From the NCBI RefSeq assembly GCF_028598555.1, contig NZ_JAQRFN010000012.1, positions 62,001 to 126,000 on the forward strand: a DNA stretch of 64,000 bases, written 5' to 3'. Below, in pieces: positions 9,432 through 18,739 of this stretch (position 1 is the first letter of the stretch; every line of letters begins with the position of its first letter). The DNA is from Xenorhabdus anantnagensis (GTDB lineage: Bacteria > Pseudomonadota > Gammaproteobacteria > Enterobacterales > Enterobacteriaceae). Below the pieces are notes generated by a model, which was given only the letters and a program-made list of their open reading frames with translations, did no database searches and was not told where the DNA came from. The position numbers were made by a program, and so were the translations under genes.

Positions 9432-11150
9432 TTATAAGATATTCTTCGCCACCAAGATCTTAGATAGCAGCTCTGAATGTTGCCTTGCATTTATATCATA
9501 ATCATAGATATCCGCTCGGTATTGTGGTTTCCCTTCCTCATCAACCCAAGCTGTTTGGTAATAGAGGAATACAGGAATTTTTTTGGGAATATTTACATAC
9601 TTTGTTGACCATGTTTTCAATGAATTACTAACTTTAGTCTTATCCCAACCCGCATCGCCTAATAACATATTAGCCAATTCAGATGCTTTATTTACACGTA
9701 CACAACCAGAACTAACAGCTCTCATTTCCCGACTGAAAGAAGCTTGATTAGGTGTATCATGTAAATAAATTGCTTCTGAATTTGGCATATTAAATTTGAA
9801 ACGCCCCAACGAATTAGTTGGGCCAGGAGCTTGCTTTATACGATAAGGGAAACTGCCCGGTGTTACTACATTCCAGTCAATCAATGCAGGATCGATAACT
9901 TTGGCATCATTGCTCCAACTGGAAAAAACCGTATAACCACGCGTACGAAAATAACTTGGATCACGCATCGCTCTTGGTGCAATATCTTTTTGAGTCATGC
10001 TAGTCGGCACATTCCAAGGAGGGTTGATTACCACATTATTCAATTTACTATTCATGATGGGTGTTTTTCGGCTGGAGCGTCCAACAACAACTTTAGAACT
10101 TAATACTTCTTTACCATCTAAATAATAGAAAAGCGAGTAATCAGGTATATTAACAAAAATGCCGGTAGACATATCTCCGGGGATAATCCGTAGCCGTTGG
10201 ATATTTAATGCCATAATGCGAGCACGGGTTTGTGGTGACATATTTAACCATGTTTTAGTGGATTTACCGATAACTCCATCGGCTGACAACCCATGTAAGG
10301 CTTGGAAGCGTTTTACAGCCGCTATTAATTCTTTACCATAAATCTGACTATCAGATTTAGCAACAGATACATCCAACATATCTGAACGAGCCAATATTTT
10401 CCTTAATGCAATAACACTTTCACTGCTTTGCCCTGGTCTTAAAGTTCCTTTAAACGAAAATTCAGTCCATGGATTCTTATCAGCCAGTTGAGCCAGCATT
10501 TCCTTATGCATATTTTTATACATAGGATGATTAGGTAATAAGCTTGTAATATAAGATAGGGTATTACTATCATTGATATATTTTTGCCATGTATCGATTA
10601 AATAGGAGGGAGGTAATTCAATTTTATAGAGAGATTTACTATATAACCATGAACTTCCCTTCTTATTAACATTATTTATAAAATGGAGATAACCTAACAT
10701 GGCATCAGATAAAATAATATCACGCCCCATATCACTTAACTCGGGAGAATGGAGTTGTATCAGCCATTTTTCAAATTGAGGCTGAAAACCAGCTAGTGAT
10801 ACTTCAACCAGTTGATCTTCAAACTGTTTTGTGGATTTTTTATCTGACCATAATGGTTTCATCTTATTATCAGCATATAAAGCTGCCAAACGGTCAAGGA
10901 ATATCGGTTTTACTTGTTGTGGCAACCAAGTTTGCAACTGTTTTCGATTTTCATCAATAGAACTCATTGGAGAAATAGGAATAGTCTTATCTGATGGAAC
11001 AATAGCATCTTCTTTTTTTTGCTCTATTGGTAATAGTTGCATCCCACTTGATGACAATCCATTTTGTTGATTAGCAAAGGCTCCCTCTGATACGGCCAAT
11101 GCGCTACAGATAAAAAAAATTTTCAGTAATCTGACTGTATTCTTCGCCAT
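9432..11150 (-). CDS. ldtD: L,D-transpeptidase (YcbB family)
   Basis: Periplasmic enzyme that makes 3-3 peptidoglycan cross-links and can give beta-lactam resistance. It has an N-terminal signal sequence (to about residue 26, ending EGAFA), a long N-terminal domain, a peptidoglycan-binding repeat (about 240-305, FQALHGLSADGVIGKSTKTW) and a YkuD catalytic domain with HDTP and the active-site SSGCVRV. At 572 residues it is somewhat shorter than E. coli LdtD (615). In E. coli the next gene upstream is mukB; here 20 kb of other genes intervenes. Confidence 0.94.
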   Translation of the reverse strand: MAKNTVRLLKIFFICSALAVSEGAFANQQNGLSSSGMQLLPIEQKKEDAIVPSDKTIPISPMSSIDENRKQLQTWLPQQVKPIFLDRLAALYADNKMKPLWSDKKSTKQFEDQLVEVSLAGFQPQFEKWLIQLHSPELSDMGRDIILSDAMLGYLHFINNVNKKGSSWLYSKSLYKIELPPSYLIDTWQKYINDSNTLSYITSLLPNHPMYKNMHKEMLAQLADKNPWTEFSFKGTLRPGQSSESVIALRKILARSDMLDVSVAKSDSQIYGKELIAAVKRFQALHGLSADGVIGKSTKTWLNMSPQTRARIMALNIQRLRIIPGDMSTGIFVNIPDYSLFYYLDGKEVLSSKVVVGRSSRKTPIMNSKLNNVVINPPWNVPTSMTQKDIAPRAMRDPSYFRTRGYTVFSSWSNDAKVIDPALIDWNVVTPGSFPYRIKQAPGPTNSLGRFKFNMPNSEAIYLHDTPNQASFSREMRAVSSGCVRVNKASELANMLLGDAGWDKTKVSNSLKTWSTKYVNIPKKIPVFLYYQTAWVDEEGKPQYRADIYDYDINARQHSELLSKILVAKNIL

Positions 11151-11344
11151 AATAACTCACCTCACCTTATTATGTATGCAGTTATCCAATGACTTATTCT
11201 AATTATTAGCAGACCTATTTTATCAGAAAAGAATGGTAGTAATTATATATATAATTGTCCATTAAGATAGAGAACCGCAAAATATACCCATGGTATCGAA
11301 CAAAAAAAATTTTTCACTATAATGAATTAACTTACTCTTATCTT

Positions 11345-11373
11345 AAAAAATAAAAAGGCACCTAGAGTGCCCT
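11345..11373 (-). terminator. Terminator of aphA
   Basis: Read leftward: stem GTGCC / GGCAC with a 5-base loop, then a long T-rich run (TTTTTATTTTTT). Confidence 0.65.
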
Positions 11374-11404
11374 TATCCAGTGTTAATTCTTTAGATTTTT
11401 CAGA

Positions 11405-12118
11405 TTAATACTCAGATTTAATGACTACTTCTTCTCCAAATCGACCCGCTTTAGGTAAAGGCTGGTAAGAAGAATTTGACGCTCTCAAAATACGGATGCC
11501 ACGAATATTTAGCTCACGTGCCGCAGCAATATCAGCATCTGCATCACCATAGTAGATCTTCAATTTATGATTTTTCATCCAGCTAATTTTATCATTTTTA
11601 TTGGGTTCATCCCCTGCAAAAATAATATTATGCATTTTATTAGCTGGAATACGTAAACCTTCTTGTACATACTTAGTGACAGTTTCTGTTTTAGTTGCTG
11701 TACGCCCTGTAATAAAATAAATATCATCACCCCGTTTCAAATGCATCTGAACTAATTCAATACCGATTTTTTTCGGCATACTGAATTTGTCCCATCCATT
11801 ATTCATTTTTTCCCAGAATTCAGTTTTCTTCAGATAGCTTTCATCATTGGGTGAATATTCCGATTTTCCCCGATAAAACCCCGGACTGGAAAACATGACG
11901 GTATCATCAATATCAAACCCAACAGCCATTGGAGGTTGTCCTTTCAAACTTTTTTCAATCTGCTCCACCGAAACCCAATGAATGGCCTGACGCTGAGCTA
12001 AATCTGCTACTGTTACCCCTTGACTAACTTGCTCAGGCATAAACACTTTTGCCTGTGTCACACCGTTTAGGCCAAAAGCGAGCGCAATCGTACTGAATGC
12101 CAGAATTACTTTACGCAT
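11405..12118 (-). CDS. aphA: Class B non-specific acid phosphatase
   Basis: Periplasmic HAD-superfamily phosphatase (DDDD group) that dephosphorylates nucleoside monophosphates and other organic phosphates. It is 237 residues, the usual size, with a signal peptide ending NGVTQA. Motif 1 is GFDIDDTVMFSSPGF, and later HAD motifs ITGRTA and YYGDADADI are present. It lies at the left margin of the accessory block, in opposite orientation to the nucleoside operon. It is not part of that operon, although a nucleotidase near a nucleoside cluster is suggestive. Confidence 0.93.
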   Translation of the reverse strand: MRKVILAFSTIALAFGLNGVTQAKVFMPEQVSQGVTVADLAQRQAIHWVSVEQIEKSLKGQPPMAVGFDIDDTVMFSSPGFYRGKSEYSPNDESYLKKTEFWEKMNNGWDKFSMPKKIGIELVQMHLKRGDDIYFITGRTATKTETVTKYVQEGLRIPANKMHNIIFAGDEPNKNDKISWMKNHKLKIYYGDADADIAAARELNIRGIRILRASNSSYQPLPKAGRFGEEVVIKSEY

Positions 12119-12282
12119 CGTTATTCCTTTCTCTTATACAGATCATAACTGGACGGGATAATAAACATTATTATCAGATTAAAATGAGATGTACTGCACA
12201 ATTGCTAAAGGTTATTTTTGGAAAAATGGATATTTATCTTTTTATCATAAGGACAGCTAAGATAGTTAATCATTTCATATTA

Positions 12283-13137
12283 TTAGTTAATATAATGAAT
12301 TAACTCTAATTCCTTTCTCTTTAAATAATAAATATAACTGGATAATTCAGATGAAAACAATGTATTAGGAATTATTATCAAACCAGTATTCTTTAGATAA
12401 TTTGAATCCAATATCGCATTGTTAATAACTGAATAACCGATATCAAAGCAAACAAAATCTATAATATGACTAACATCAGGGAATACCAATATTTGAGTGT
12501 TAATTCTTTTCTCTTTTCTATATTTCAATAATTCATCAAAAAATGGATGTTTTGTTATTCCAGAATGAAGTATCATTTTCTCATTACAAACCAAATCAAC
12601 TAATGAATTATTTTTATCCAGTAATTTTTTTGAAACAATAAATACTTCAGATTCACGAACATCTATTTTACAAGAAATCCGTTCCAATTTATCCTCCACT
12701 GGAGGATGAGTGGAAATAAAAAGATCGAGTTCTCCTGAAAGCAATTTACTACGATGTTCATCGAAATGGTACATTTCACTAAGAAGATCAACTTGACCAT
12801 TTTCAATTATTTTACTTATCAATTTGTTAAATGATTTATTGTAACTGTCTGTTCCTACTTTGATCTCTTTTTTTGTTAATGCCGTTGGAAAACTGGATTT
12901 AATACTTTCGACATCATCACGTATTGGTAATAAATATTTATATAAACTTATTCCTTCCTCTGTCAGAGTCACTCCAGCATTAGAGCGATTAAATAGTTTA
13001 AATCCCAGTGAATCCTCTATATCAGCAATACTTTTACAGAGTGCGGGAGGACTTATGTGAATATTTTTAGATGCATTTTTAAAAGATCCGCATTCCGCAA
13101 CACTTAAAAAATGATTTATTTTTTTTGATAAAATCAT
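12283..13137 (-). CDS. LysR-type transcriptional regulator, candidate cluster regulator
   Basis: The N-terminus is a LysR winged helix-turn-helix (residues 1-60: FLSVAECGSFKNASKNIHISPPALCKSIADIE, then LFNRSNAGVTLTEEG). The rest fits the periplasmic-binding-like effector domain, although it is divergent. I start at ATG 13137 (284 residues), preceded by GGTGGGG; a TTG at 13158 is less likely. It is divergent from the amidinotransferase gene across 462 bp, the usual layout for a LysR regulator and its target. The ligand is unknown. Confidence 0.85.
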   Translation of the reverse strand: MILSKKINHFLSVAECGSFKNASKNIHISPPALCKSIADIEDSLGFKLFNRSNAGVTLTEEGISLYKYLLPIRDDVESIKSSFPTALTKKEIKVGTDSYNKSFNKLISKIIENGQVDLLSEMYHFDEHRSKLLSGELDLFISTHPPVEDKLERISCKIDVRESEVFIVSKKLLDKNNSLVDLVCNEKMILHSGITKHPFFDELLKYRKEKRINTQILVFPDVSHIIDFVCFDIGYSVINNAILDSNYLKNTGLIIIPNTLFSSELSSYIYYLKRKELELIHYIN

Positions 13138-13599
13138 AGCCCCACCAATAAAAAACAAAAATTTAACAAATGAAATATAAGGTTATATAATCCATATTTA
13201 GGTGTCAAGAATATGCTTTAATACAAAATCTACATTTTGATAAAATCAGCCCATTTCAATTTACCTAAAACCAATAAAAATTAGTTGTCGGTTTAACTTT
13301 TAATTAATCCTGCAAAATAAAATTCGAATTGATTTTAATCATAATAGACCTCATTTTTAATCAAAATAAATTTTTATTTTCACTTGAATGAAAATGTTAA
13401 CTTACTAAACTATTCGTGTGCATCAGATTAATAATGTTATATTTCTATTTTTATAATAACTATAGCTAATAAATTTCAAGTTAAACGTAGCAGAAAAGTG
13501 AATAATACTCAGCCAAATAGATAATAACAAGAAAGATGTAATGACACTCTAAAAAAGCAGAGACTAGAAATATTAAAAGATATATTAAAGGAGAATGTT
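13138..13599. other. Divergent control region of the nucleoside cluster
   Basis: 462 bp, strongly AT-rich, no convincing coding sequence. It separates the LysR gene from the first biosynthetic gene. A TATAAT hexamer lies at 13452-13457, but I see no matching -35. A LysR operator is expected here; I could not identify a convincing one by eye. Confidence 0.5.
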
Positions 13600-14754
13600 T
13601 TGACTAAAACTATTGATGCCATTAATAACCACAAATCAAACAATATTCCTGTTCATGTAGAATGTCATACAGAATGGGGAAAATTACGGCATGTTATTGT
13701 TGGTCGTGCAGATAATGCATGTATTCCCCCTCCCGAACCCGCATTTATGGCCCGTATTCCAGAAAATTCAGATATGCGTGGTCGTTATGGACCAAGAAGT
13801 CAGGAATCAATTGATGCGGCAAATGTACAACTAGATGGGTTATCTTCGATACTGACTTCACGTGGAATTCGTGTTGATCGTCCGACTCCATTAAATTTTA
13901 ACGCTTCTGTACAAACTCCTGATTTCACCCAAGGCACTATGTTCGGTTGTCAACCACCAAGAGATGTACTGATTACTGTTGACCGCGAGATTCTAGAAGC
14001 AACAATGAGTTTCAGATCTCGCTTCTTCGAGTATTTATGTTACCGACCTTTGATTTCTGCTTATATGAAAGAAGATACAACTATGCGGCATGAATCAGCC
14101 CCTCGCCCTCGGTTATCAGATGCCAGTTACCGACATGGTTATTTATCTGAAGAAATCAGCATGGAAACGCGACAAGAGTGGGTAACGAAAAAAGAGTTTG
14201 TCACGACAGAAGAAGAACCGATTTTTGAGGCTGCTGATATTGTTCGATGTGGGAGAGATCTTTTCGTGCAGCATGGTTTTACGACAAACATGAAAGGCAT
14301 TGACTGGTTACAGCGCCATTTTCCTGATTATCGCATTCGTCCTATCAATTTTCCTGGTGATCCTTTCCCAAGCCATATTGACTGTACACTATTACCTTTA
14401 CGTCCTGGCTTAGTTTTAAATAATCCTACCAGACCCTTATTGCCTGAATTCAGACAACTATTTATCCGTAATGACTGGCAAATTATTGAAGCGGCATCGC
14501 CCGCACATCATCAATCACCGCCATTATGTTATTCAAGTGTATGGCTCTCAATGAATATCCTGTCACTTGATGAAAAAACAGTTTGTGTGGAAGAAAGTGA
14601 AATTCATCAAATAGAACAGTTGGATAAATTGGGATTTGAAGTCATTCCTGTGCCTTTCCGGGATGCCTATCCTTTTGGGGGCGGTTTGCACTGTGCTACG
14701 ACGGATATTTGGCGAGAAGGAAGCCTTGATGATTATTTTCCTAAAGAAAGTTGA
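13600..14754 (+). CDS. Glycine-amidinotransferase-like enzyme
   Basis: Member of the arginine:glycine amidinotransferase family, which moves the amidino group of arginine to an amine through a Cys-amidino intermediate. The 384-residue chain has the catalytic triad in the right contexts: D213 (EAADIVRCGRD), H259 (PSHIDCT) and C365 (GGGLHCATTD). The start is a TTG at 13600 behind AAAGGAG; the only nearby ATG (13595) is out of frame. It is first in the rightward operon. Relatives occur in secondary pathways, including pseudouridimycin, where guanidinylation of an amine is needed. The acceptor here is unknown; a guanidino group on the amino acid part of a nucleoside is my inference. Confidence 0.9.
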   Translation: MTKTIDAINNHKSNNIPVHVECHTEWGKLRHVIVGRADNACIPPPEPAFMARIPENSDMRGRYGPRSQESIDAANVQLDGLSSILTSRGIRVDRPTPLNFNASVQTPDFTQGTMFGCQPPRDVLITVDREILEATMSFRSRFFEYLCYRPLISAYMKEDTTMRHESAPRPRLSDASYRHGYLSEEISMETRQEWVTKKEFVTTEEEPIFEAADIVRCGRDLFVQHGFTTNMKGIDWLQRHFPDYRIRPINFPGDPFPSHIDCTLLPLRPGLVLNNPTRPLLPEFRQLFIRNDWQIIEAASPAHHQSPPLCYSSVWLSMNILSLDEKTVCVEESEIHQIEQLDKLGFEVIPVPFRDAYPFGGGLHCATTDIWREGSLDDYFPKES

Positions 14755-14805
14755 TCATGATTAACGCGTAACGTTTTTACATACTGCTTTTATATAATCA
14801 GCATA

Positions 14806-14945
14806 TATACCCAATGGATTTCAAGATGCATCGCGGCAGCAAAGGAACGAATCCGGGAGCATAGATAACTCTATGTTCATAACAACGGTGACCGGGGTGA
14901 GTGAGTGCAGCCAACAAAGAGGCAACTTGAAAGACGAAAGGTATA
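14806..14945. repeat. ERIC-type palindromic repeat (full length)
   Basis: 140 bp bounded by TATACCC at 14806 and GGTATA at 14945, with imperfect inverted ends (ATTTCAAG / CTTGAAAG). The interior includes GTGACCGGGGTGAGTGAG and AATCCGGGAGC, matching the core of the enterobacterial repetitive intergenic consensus. It separates the amidinotransferase from the TruD-like gene. If transcribed it would fold into a long hairpin that could affect mRNA stability or expression balance within the operon. Confidence 0.85.
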
Positions 14946-15005
14946 AAAACAATAAGTCTTATCTAACCATTGAAAAACCATGCCTTAAAAATTGGAAATA
15001 TTTTA

Positions 15006-16103
15006 ATGAATAATAGCGAACTCGCCACACCTTTTTTAAAATATTCACCCGATACCTTTCCCTACAGGGATACTCAGTATTGTCTCAAAAAAATGCCTAC
15101 AGATTTTCTCGTTGAGGAAGTTCCTAGATTCTATAAGCCTTCAATAGAAAAACAGATTTGGCATTTTCAATTACGTAAAGAGGGGATGACAACCTCTGAA
15201 GCCATTACCAATATTGCCAATATATTGGAAATACCACAAAACCATATTGGGTATGCTGGATTAAAAGATGAAGATGGTGTAACAAGTCAGAGAATATCTA
15301 TTCAATCTTTATCACAAGAGTTAGATATCAGTGCCATCAATGCCCATTTGGATATGACATCAGGGAAATGGCTCTCATTGCACGAACTTGGCTGTTTTGA
15401 AGAAAAAATAAAGATTGGTCAGCTAGTAGGTAATAGTTTTCGCATTGTAATTCGTAATTTAGATAAAGCCATTGCCCATACTTTGGCACAACAGTCATCA
15501 CATAATCATGCTTTTATTAATTATTATGATACACAAAGGTTCGGCGTACCTGGAGGACCTTCTACAACCCATCTTATTGGGCAGGCTATTTACCATAATG
15601 AATGGAAAAAAGCCTTATTATTAATATGCCAATCGGAGTCGCCAGAAGCATTGGCAGCCCAAAAATGGCAAGGAAAACCCATACATTTTTTCCATCAATT
15701 AGATCCCAGGAGGCTTTCTTTTTATTATGCCTCTTACGGCTCTTATCAGTGGAACCATCTCGTAGCACAAGAATTCCAGCGACATCATGAAGGATTAAAA
15801 GTGGTGCGCTCATCAATACCCTATATTTTACCCAAGACTTATTCTGATGTAATGGAATTTGCCGCAGCAATGCCTTGGCATCCATTTGCTCGCTTCGAAA
15901 TTACCGATGGAAAAAAAGCAGAAAAACAGAGTTTGCGGCCAACCATTGTACATACCTATATAAAAGTTATTGATCTGAGTGAAGATCACGAATTTCCTGA
16001 TCGTTCCAGTTTGACAATAGAGTTTTTTCTTCCATCTGGATGCTACGCGACGATGGCAGTCTGTCAATTTATCTATTTATCAAATGCTCATTTCACTACT
16101 TAA
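15006..16103 (+). CDS. TruD-like pseudouridine synthase, predicted C-nucleoside-forming
   Basis: TruD family enzyme. The catalytic motif is visible as IGYAGLKDEDGVTSQ, where the Asp of KD is the nucleophile that acts on the uridine glycosidic bond. The start is ATG 15006 (365 residues); an upstream TTG at 14970 is possible. Cellular TruD modifies U13 of tRNA. A TruD homologue inside a biosynthetic operon with an enolpyruvyltransferase recalls MalD of malayamycin and PumJ of pseudouridimycin, which supply pseudouridine (phosphate). The motif reads KDEDGVT, where E. coli-type TruD has KDRxAVT; this is compatible with a changed substrate. Substrate and role here are inference. Confidence 0.88.
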   Translation: MNNSELATPFLKYSPDTFPYRDTQYCLKKMPTDFLVEEVPRFYKPSIEKQIWHFQLRKEGMTTSEAITNIANILEIPQNHIGYAGLKDEDGVTSQRISIQSLSQELDISAINAHLDMTSGKWLSLHELGCFEEKIKIGQLVGNSFRIVIRNLDKAIAHTLAQQSSHNHAFINYYDTQRFGVPGGPSTTHLIGQAIYHNEWKKALLLICQSESPEALAAQKWQGKPIHFFHQLDPRRLSFYYASYGSYQWNHLVAQEFQRHHEGLKVVRSSIPYILPKTYSDVMEFAAAMPWHPFARFEITDGKKAEKQSLRPTIVHTYIKVIDLSEDHEFPDRSSLTIEFFLPSGCYATMAVCQFIYLSNAHFTT

Positions 16104-16119
16104 TTCAGGAGATTTGTGC

Positions 16120-17463
16120 ATGCGTATATTATTATTAATTCCTCCCTATATTCCTTCTTATTTTAATGCAGGCCATCACCTGCCTTTATTTCAAGTTGCG
16201 ACATATATCAGGGAAAGAAATCCATCATGGCAAGTCACTGCACTGGACGGTGGCGCATTAAATCTAACTTGGCATGACTTAGCCAAAGAATTAGCAAAAG
16301 GCTATGATTTTGTGGGTTTATTTAACGATTTTGATGCAGTGGATAATTTTAACCGTACTACGCTGTATTGCCGGGAAATATTACCGCAAGTGAAAATGTT
16401 TACTTTCGGGCGGCTTTCAAAGCAGATCCCTGATTGGTTTAAACAATTTGATTTTGAAGGTATTGTTTTCAGCGGTGATTACGAAAGCAGTGTTGAATCT
16501 TTTCTATTGAATTATCGTTCTGATACGACAAATATTCCTGGTCTCATTGTGAAAACATCCCATGGTTATTTGCAAGGAGATATCGGCCATATGCTAAGTC
16601 CAGAGGAGTGGATACTGCCTGATACATTGGAGATTCCTTACGCGGCTTATGACCGAATGTATAAAAATGATTTGAATAAATTTTGTGGTATTCCCGATCG
16701 ACGTGAACTGGTTATTCCTGTCGCACGTGGATGTCCAGTTGGTTGCGAGTTTTGTGATGTACCACCAATGCAGGGAAAAAGCGAACGGCGACTTTCCGTT
16801 GAAAGAGTCATTGAATATATCACAGAGCAACAACGTATCCAGCCATTTGATTATGTCTCTTTTTATGCTCCTACATTTACCCTGAATCGTCGATGGGTAA
16901 AAGAATTTTGTCATAAATTCATCGAATTAAAACTCCCCATTCAATGGAAATGCGTGACTACAATTTATCATTTGAATAAGGAATTAATTGAATTGATGGC
17001 ACAAGCAGGCTGTATCAGAATCAGTCTGGGTGTAGAAACCATTTCTGTCTCTCCAGACCTGAAATTGCCAAAAATAAAGCTAAACACTGAGGCCAAAGTT
17101 GAAGAACTACTGGCAATCGCCAAACATAATGAAATAGAGATCAATGCATTTATTATTCTTGGATTGCCAGGAGATACCATGACAGCGTCAATCAAGACGA
17201 TTGACTGGTTGATTGCTGAAGGAGCCAGAGTCCGGCCAACCGTCTATACCCCTTACAACAAATTGCATGAAAACTCCTCAATAGCAGAAGTTGGCAAATA
17301 TAATCGCCAGCTTTTTCACGAAACACCTCAATCTCTAGAGGAACGGCAACAAGGTTACTCATTATTATTTGCCAATGAGAAAGATCGCCCAACTGAAGTG
17401 ATGAAAAAAATCACGCAACAAATGAGACATGAGGAAAAACGCACATCAGGAGACTGCATATGA
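16120..17463 (+). CDS. Radical SAM enzyme, NikJ/PolH-like candidate
   Basis: 448 residues from the ATG at 16120 (CAGGAG 7 bp upstream). The [4Fe-4S] motif is CPVGCEFC (C205, C209, C212), followed by an SPASM-less TIM-barrel half with GVETIS and LGLPGDT. The N-terminal 100 residues (ILLLIPPYIPSYF onward) look like a B12-binding fold, but I see no DxHxxG cobalamin motif. In nikkomycin/polyoxin the radical SAM enzyme NikJ/PolH cyclises 3'-enolpyruvyl-UMP to octosyl acid phosphate. The neighbouring MurA-like gene makes the same role likely here. Its stop overlaps the next start (ATGA at 17460). Confidence 0.87.
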   Translation: MRILLLIPPYIPSYFNAGHHLPLFQVATYIRERNPSWQVTALDGGALNLTWHDLAKELAKGYDFVGLFNDFDAVDNFNRTTLYCREILPQVKMFTFGRLSKQIPDWFKQFDFEGIVFSGDYESSVESFLLNYRSDTTNIPGLIVKTSHGYLQGDIGHMLSPEEWILPDTLEIPYAAYDRMYKNDLNKFCGIPDRRELVIPVARGCPVGCEFCDVPPMQGKSERRLSVERVIEYITEQQRIQPFDYVSFYAPTFTLNRRWVKEFCHKFIELKLPIQWKCVTTIYHLNKELIELMAQAGCIRISLGVETISVSPDLKLPKIKLNTEAKVEELLAIAKHNEIEINAFIILGLPGDTMTASIKTIDWLIAEGARVRPTVYTPYNKLHENSSIAEVGKYNRQLFHETPQSLEERQQGYSLLFANEKDRPTEVMKKITQQMRHEEKRTSGDCI

Positions 17464-18119
17464 ATATACGATGGCATTCCCCTGATTTCAAAAGAAAAAA
17501 AGAACCCTTTGAATGGTTCTGTTCAGATCATTTTCTATCTCCAAACATTTTTAAGCGCTTGCAGGCAGAATTTCCACATACTGGTTACTGCAAATCTCAC
17601 CGCGAAGAAGGGGATGGAAAATACTACAGTACGTGGGATCTATTAGCTATTGATAATGGCATTCCTGTGCGGGAAACATGGAATAATCTGACCTCAGCTT
17701 GGAAAACCATGTTGAAAGTCATTCTAAGTGACGATTATCGCGACTATTTTTCAACCCTGATGGAGCGTGATCTCTCACAAACCCGCTTACATGTGCGTTT
17801 TACCATTTACCATGAAAATTGCTGGTTGGCTCCCCACTGCGATCGTCCAGATAAAATCCTGACCCAAACTCTCTATTTTCCAACCGGTGTTATAGAAGGC
17901 GGGGAATTACTCATTCTCGGTTCCTCTGATCCTGATGATGTCAAAGAAACGGTTGTGCCTTGCCCAAATCGTTCGGTGCTCCTCCTGCCCTCACCCAATT
18001 CTTGGCACAGTGTGCGTGAGGTGGCATCTGGTTCGCAACATGCACGGCGTGCACTTCTCCTGCATTACGTAAGCCCTGATCATGTTTCAGATAATGAGGA
18101 TAATAAAACTCATGTTTAA
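17460..18119 (+). CDS. 2OG-Fe(II) oxygenase A
   Basis: Small 2-oxoglutarate-dependent non-haem iron oxygenase, 219 residues. The iron triad reads H126-x-D128 (APHCDRPDK) and H183 (SWHSV), and R196/R197 is placed to bind 2-oxoglutarate. It overlaps the radical SAM stop by four bases, so it is translationally coupled. It is paralogous to the next gene and to the gene at 28411. Nikkomycin and polyoxin use such oxygenases to trim octosyl acid phosphate to the amino-hexuronic precursor; which paralogue does which step cannot be told from sequence. Confidence 0.85.
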   Translation: MNIRWHSPDFKRKKEPFEWFCSDHFLSPNIFKRLQAEFPHTGYCKSHREEGDGKYYSTWDLLAIDNGIPVRETWNNLTSAWKTMLKVILSDDYRDYFSTLMERDLSQTRLHVRFTIYHENCWLAPHCDRPDKILTQTLYFPTGVIEGGELLILGSSDPDDVKETVVPCPNRSVLLLPSPNSWHSVREVASGSQHARRALLLHYVSPDHVSDNEDNKTHV

Positions 18120-18738
18120 TTTATTACTGCCCCACGCATTGACAGACATTCCCTATCACTGGGGTAGCGTATCACCCTTTATTCGCGCTGATATTGCCAA
18201 AAACCTGATGGAAACATTTCCTACTGACGGTTTTATAGTTGCGGAAAAAACGGTAGAAGAAACCAATGATAAAAAAACCTACAGTTTGGAAACATTGCGA
18301 ATTGAAAAAGATACTCCCCTCTCTCCTGTATGGCGTGAATTCGTCGAATACTTGAAAAGCGATCAATATCGAAAGAGGATGGAAAAATTGATTGGGCAAG
18401 ATCTCAGTTCAACTATTTTGAATTTAACATTATGGCGATATCGCTCTGCCCAATGGTTAGGCCCACATACTGATAAAACCGAAAAAATCGTAACTCAAAT
18501 CTTTAATTTTAACCACAATTGGTCACAAGATTGGGGAGGATGCCTGCGTATTTTACGCTCTGATGATTCTCAAGATGTTTACCGTGAAATTCCGCCAGAA
18601 CTAAACACCGCTGTGATTCTACAACGCTCAGATCAATCATGGCATATGGTAACGCCAATTACTGATTCTGCACCCGAAGCGACTTATAGACGTGTATTGA
18701 CTGCTGCTTTTGTTTCGAGATCAGGGCCGGAGAAATAA
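18112..18738 (+). CDS. 2OG-Fe(II) oxygenase B
   Basis: Second member of the oxygenase family, 208 residues from ATG 18112. Two further in-frame ATGs upstream (18082, 18094) lie inside the previous gene; GAGGA precedes 18112. Iron ligands are H119-x-D121 (GPHTDKTEK) and H177 (SWHMV), with R193/R194 as the likely 2-oxoglutarate anchor. The gene overlaps oxygenase A by 8 bp. The shared pattern of HxDK, a GGxLxIL strand and SWH shows a common origin with A, but the rest has diverged, so a different oxidation step is likely. Confidence 0.85.
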   Translation: MFNLLLPHALTDIPYHWGSVSPFIRADIAKNLMETFPTDGFIVAEKTVEETNDKKTYSLETLRIEKDTPLSPVWREFVEYLKSDQYRKRMEKLIGQDLSSTILNLTLWRYRSAQWLGPHTDKTEKIVTQIFNFNHNWSQDWGGCLRILRSDDSQDVYREIPPELNTAVILQRSDQSWHMVTPITDSAPEATYRRVLTAAFVSRSGPEK

Positions 18739-18739
18739 C

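Noticed and set aside
11405-12118. aphA as a member of the nucleoside pathway
   Set aside because: It has a signal peptide, its own terminator and opposite orientation to the rightward operon, and is a common independent enterobacterial gene.
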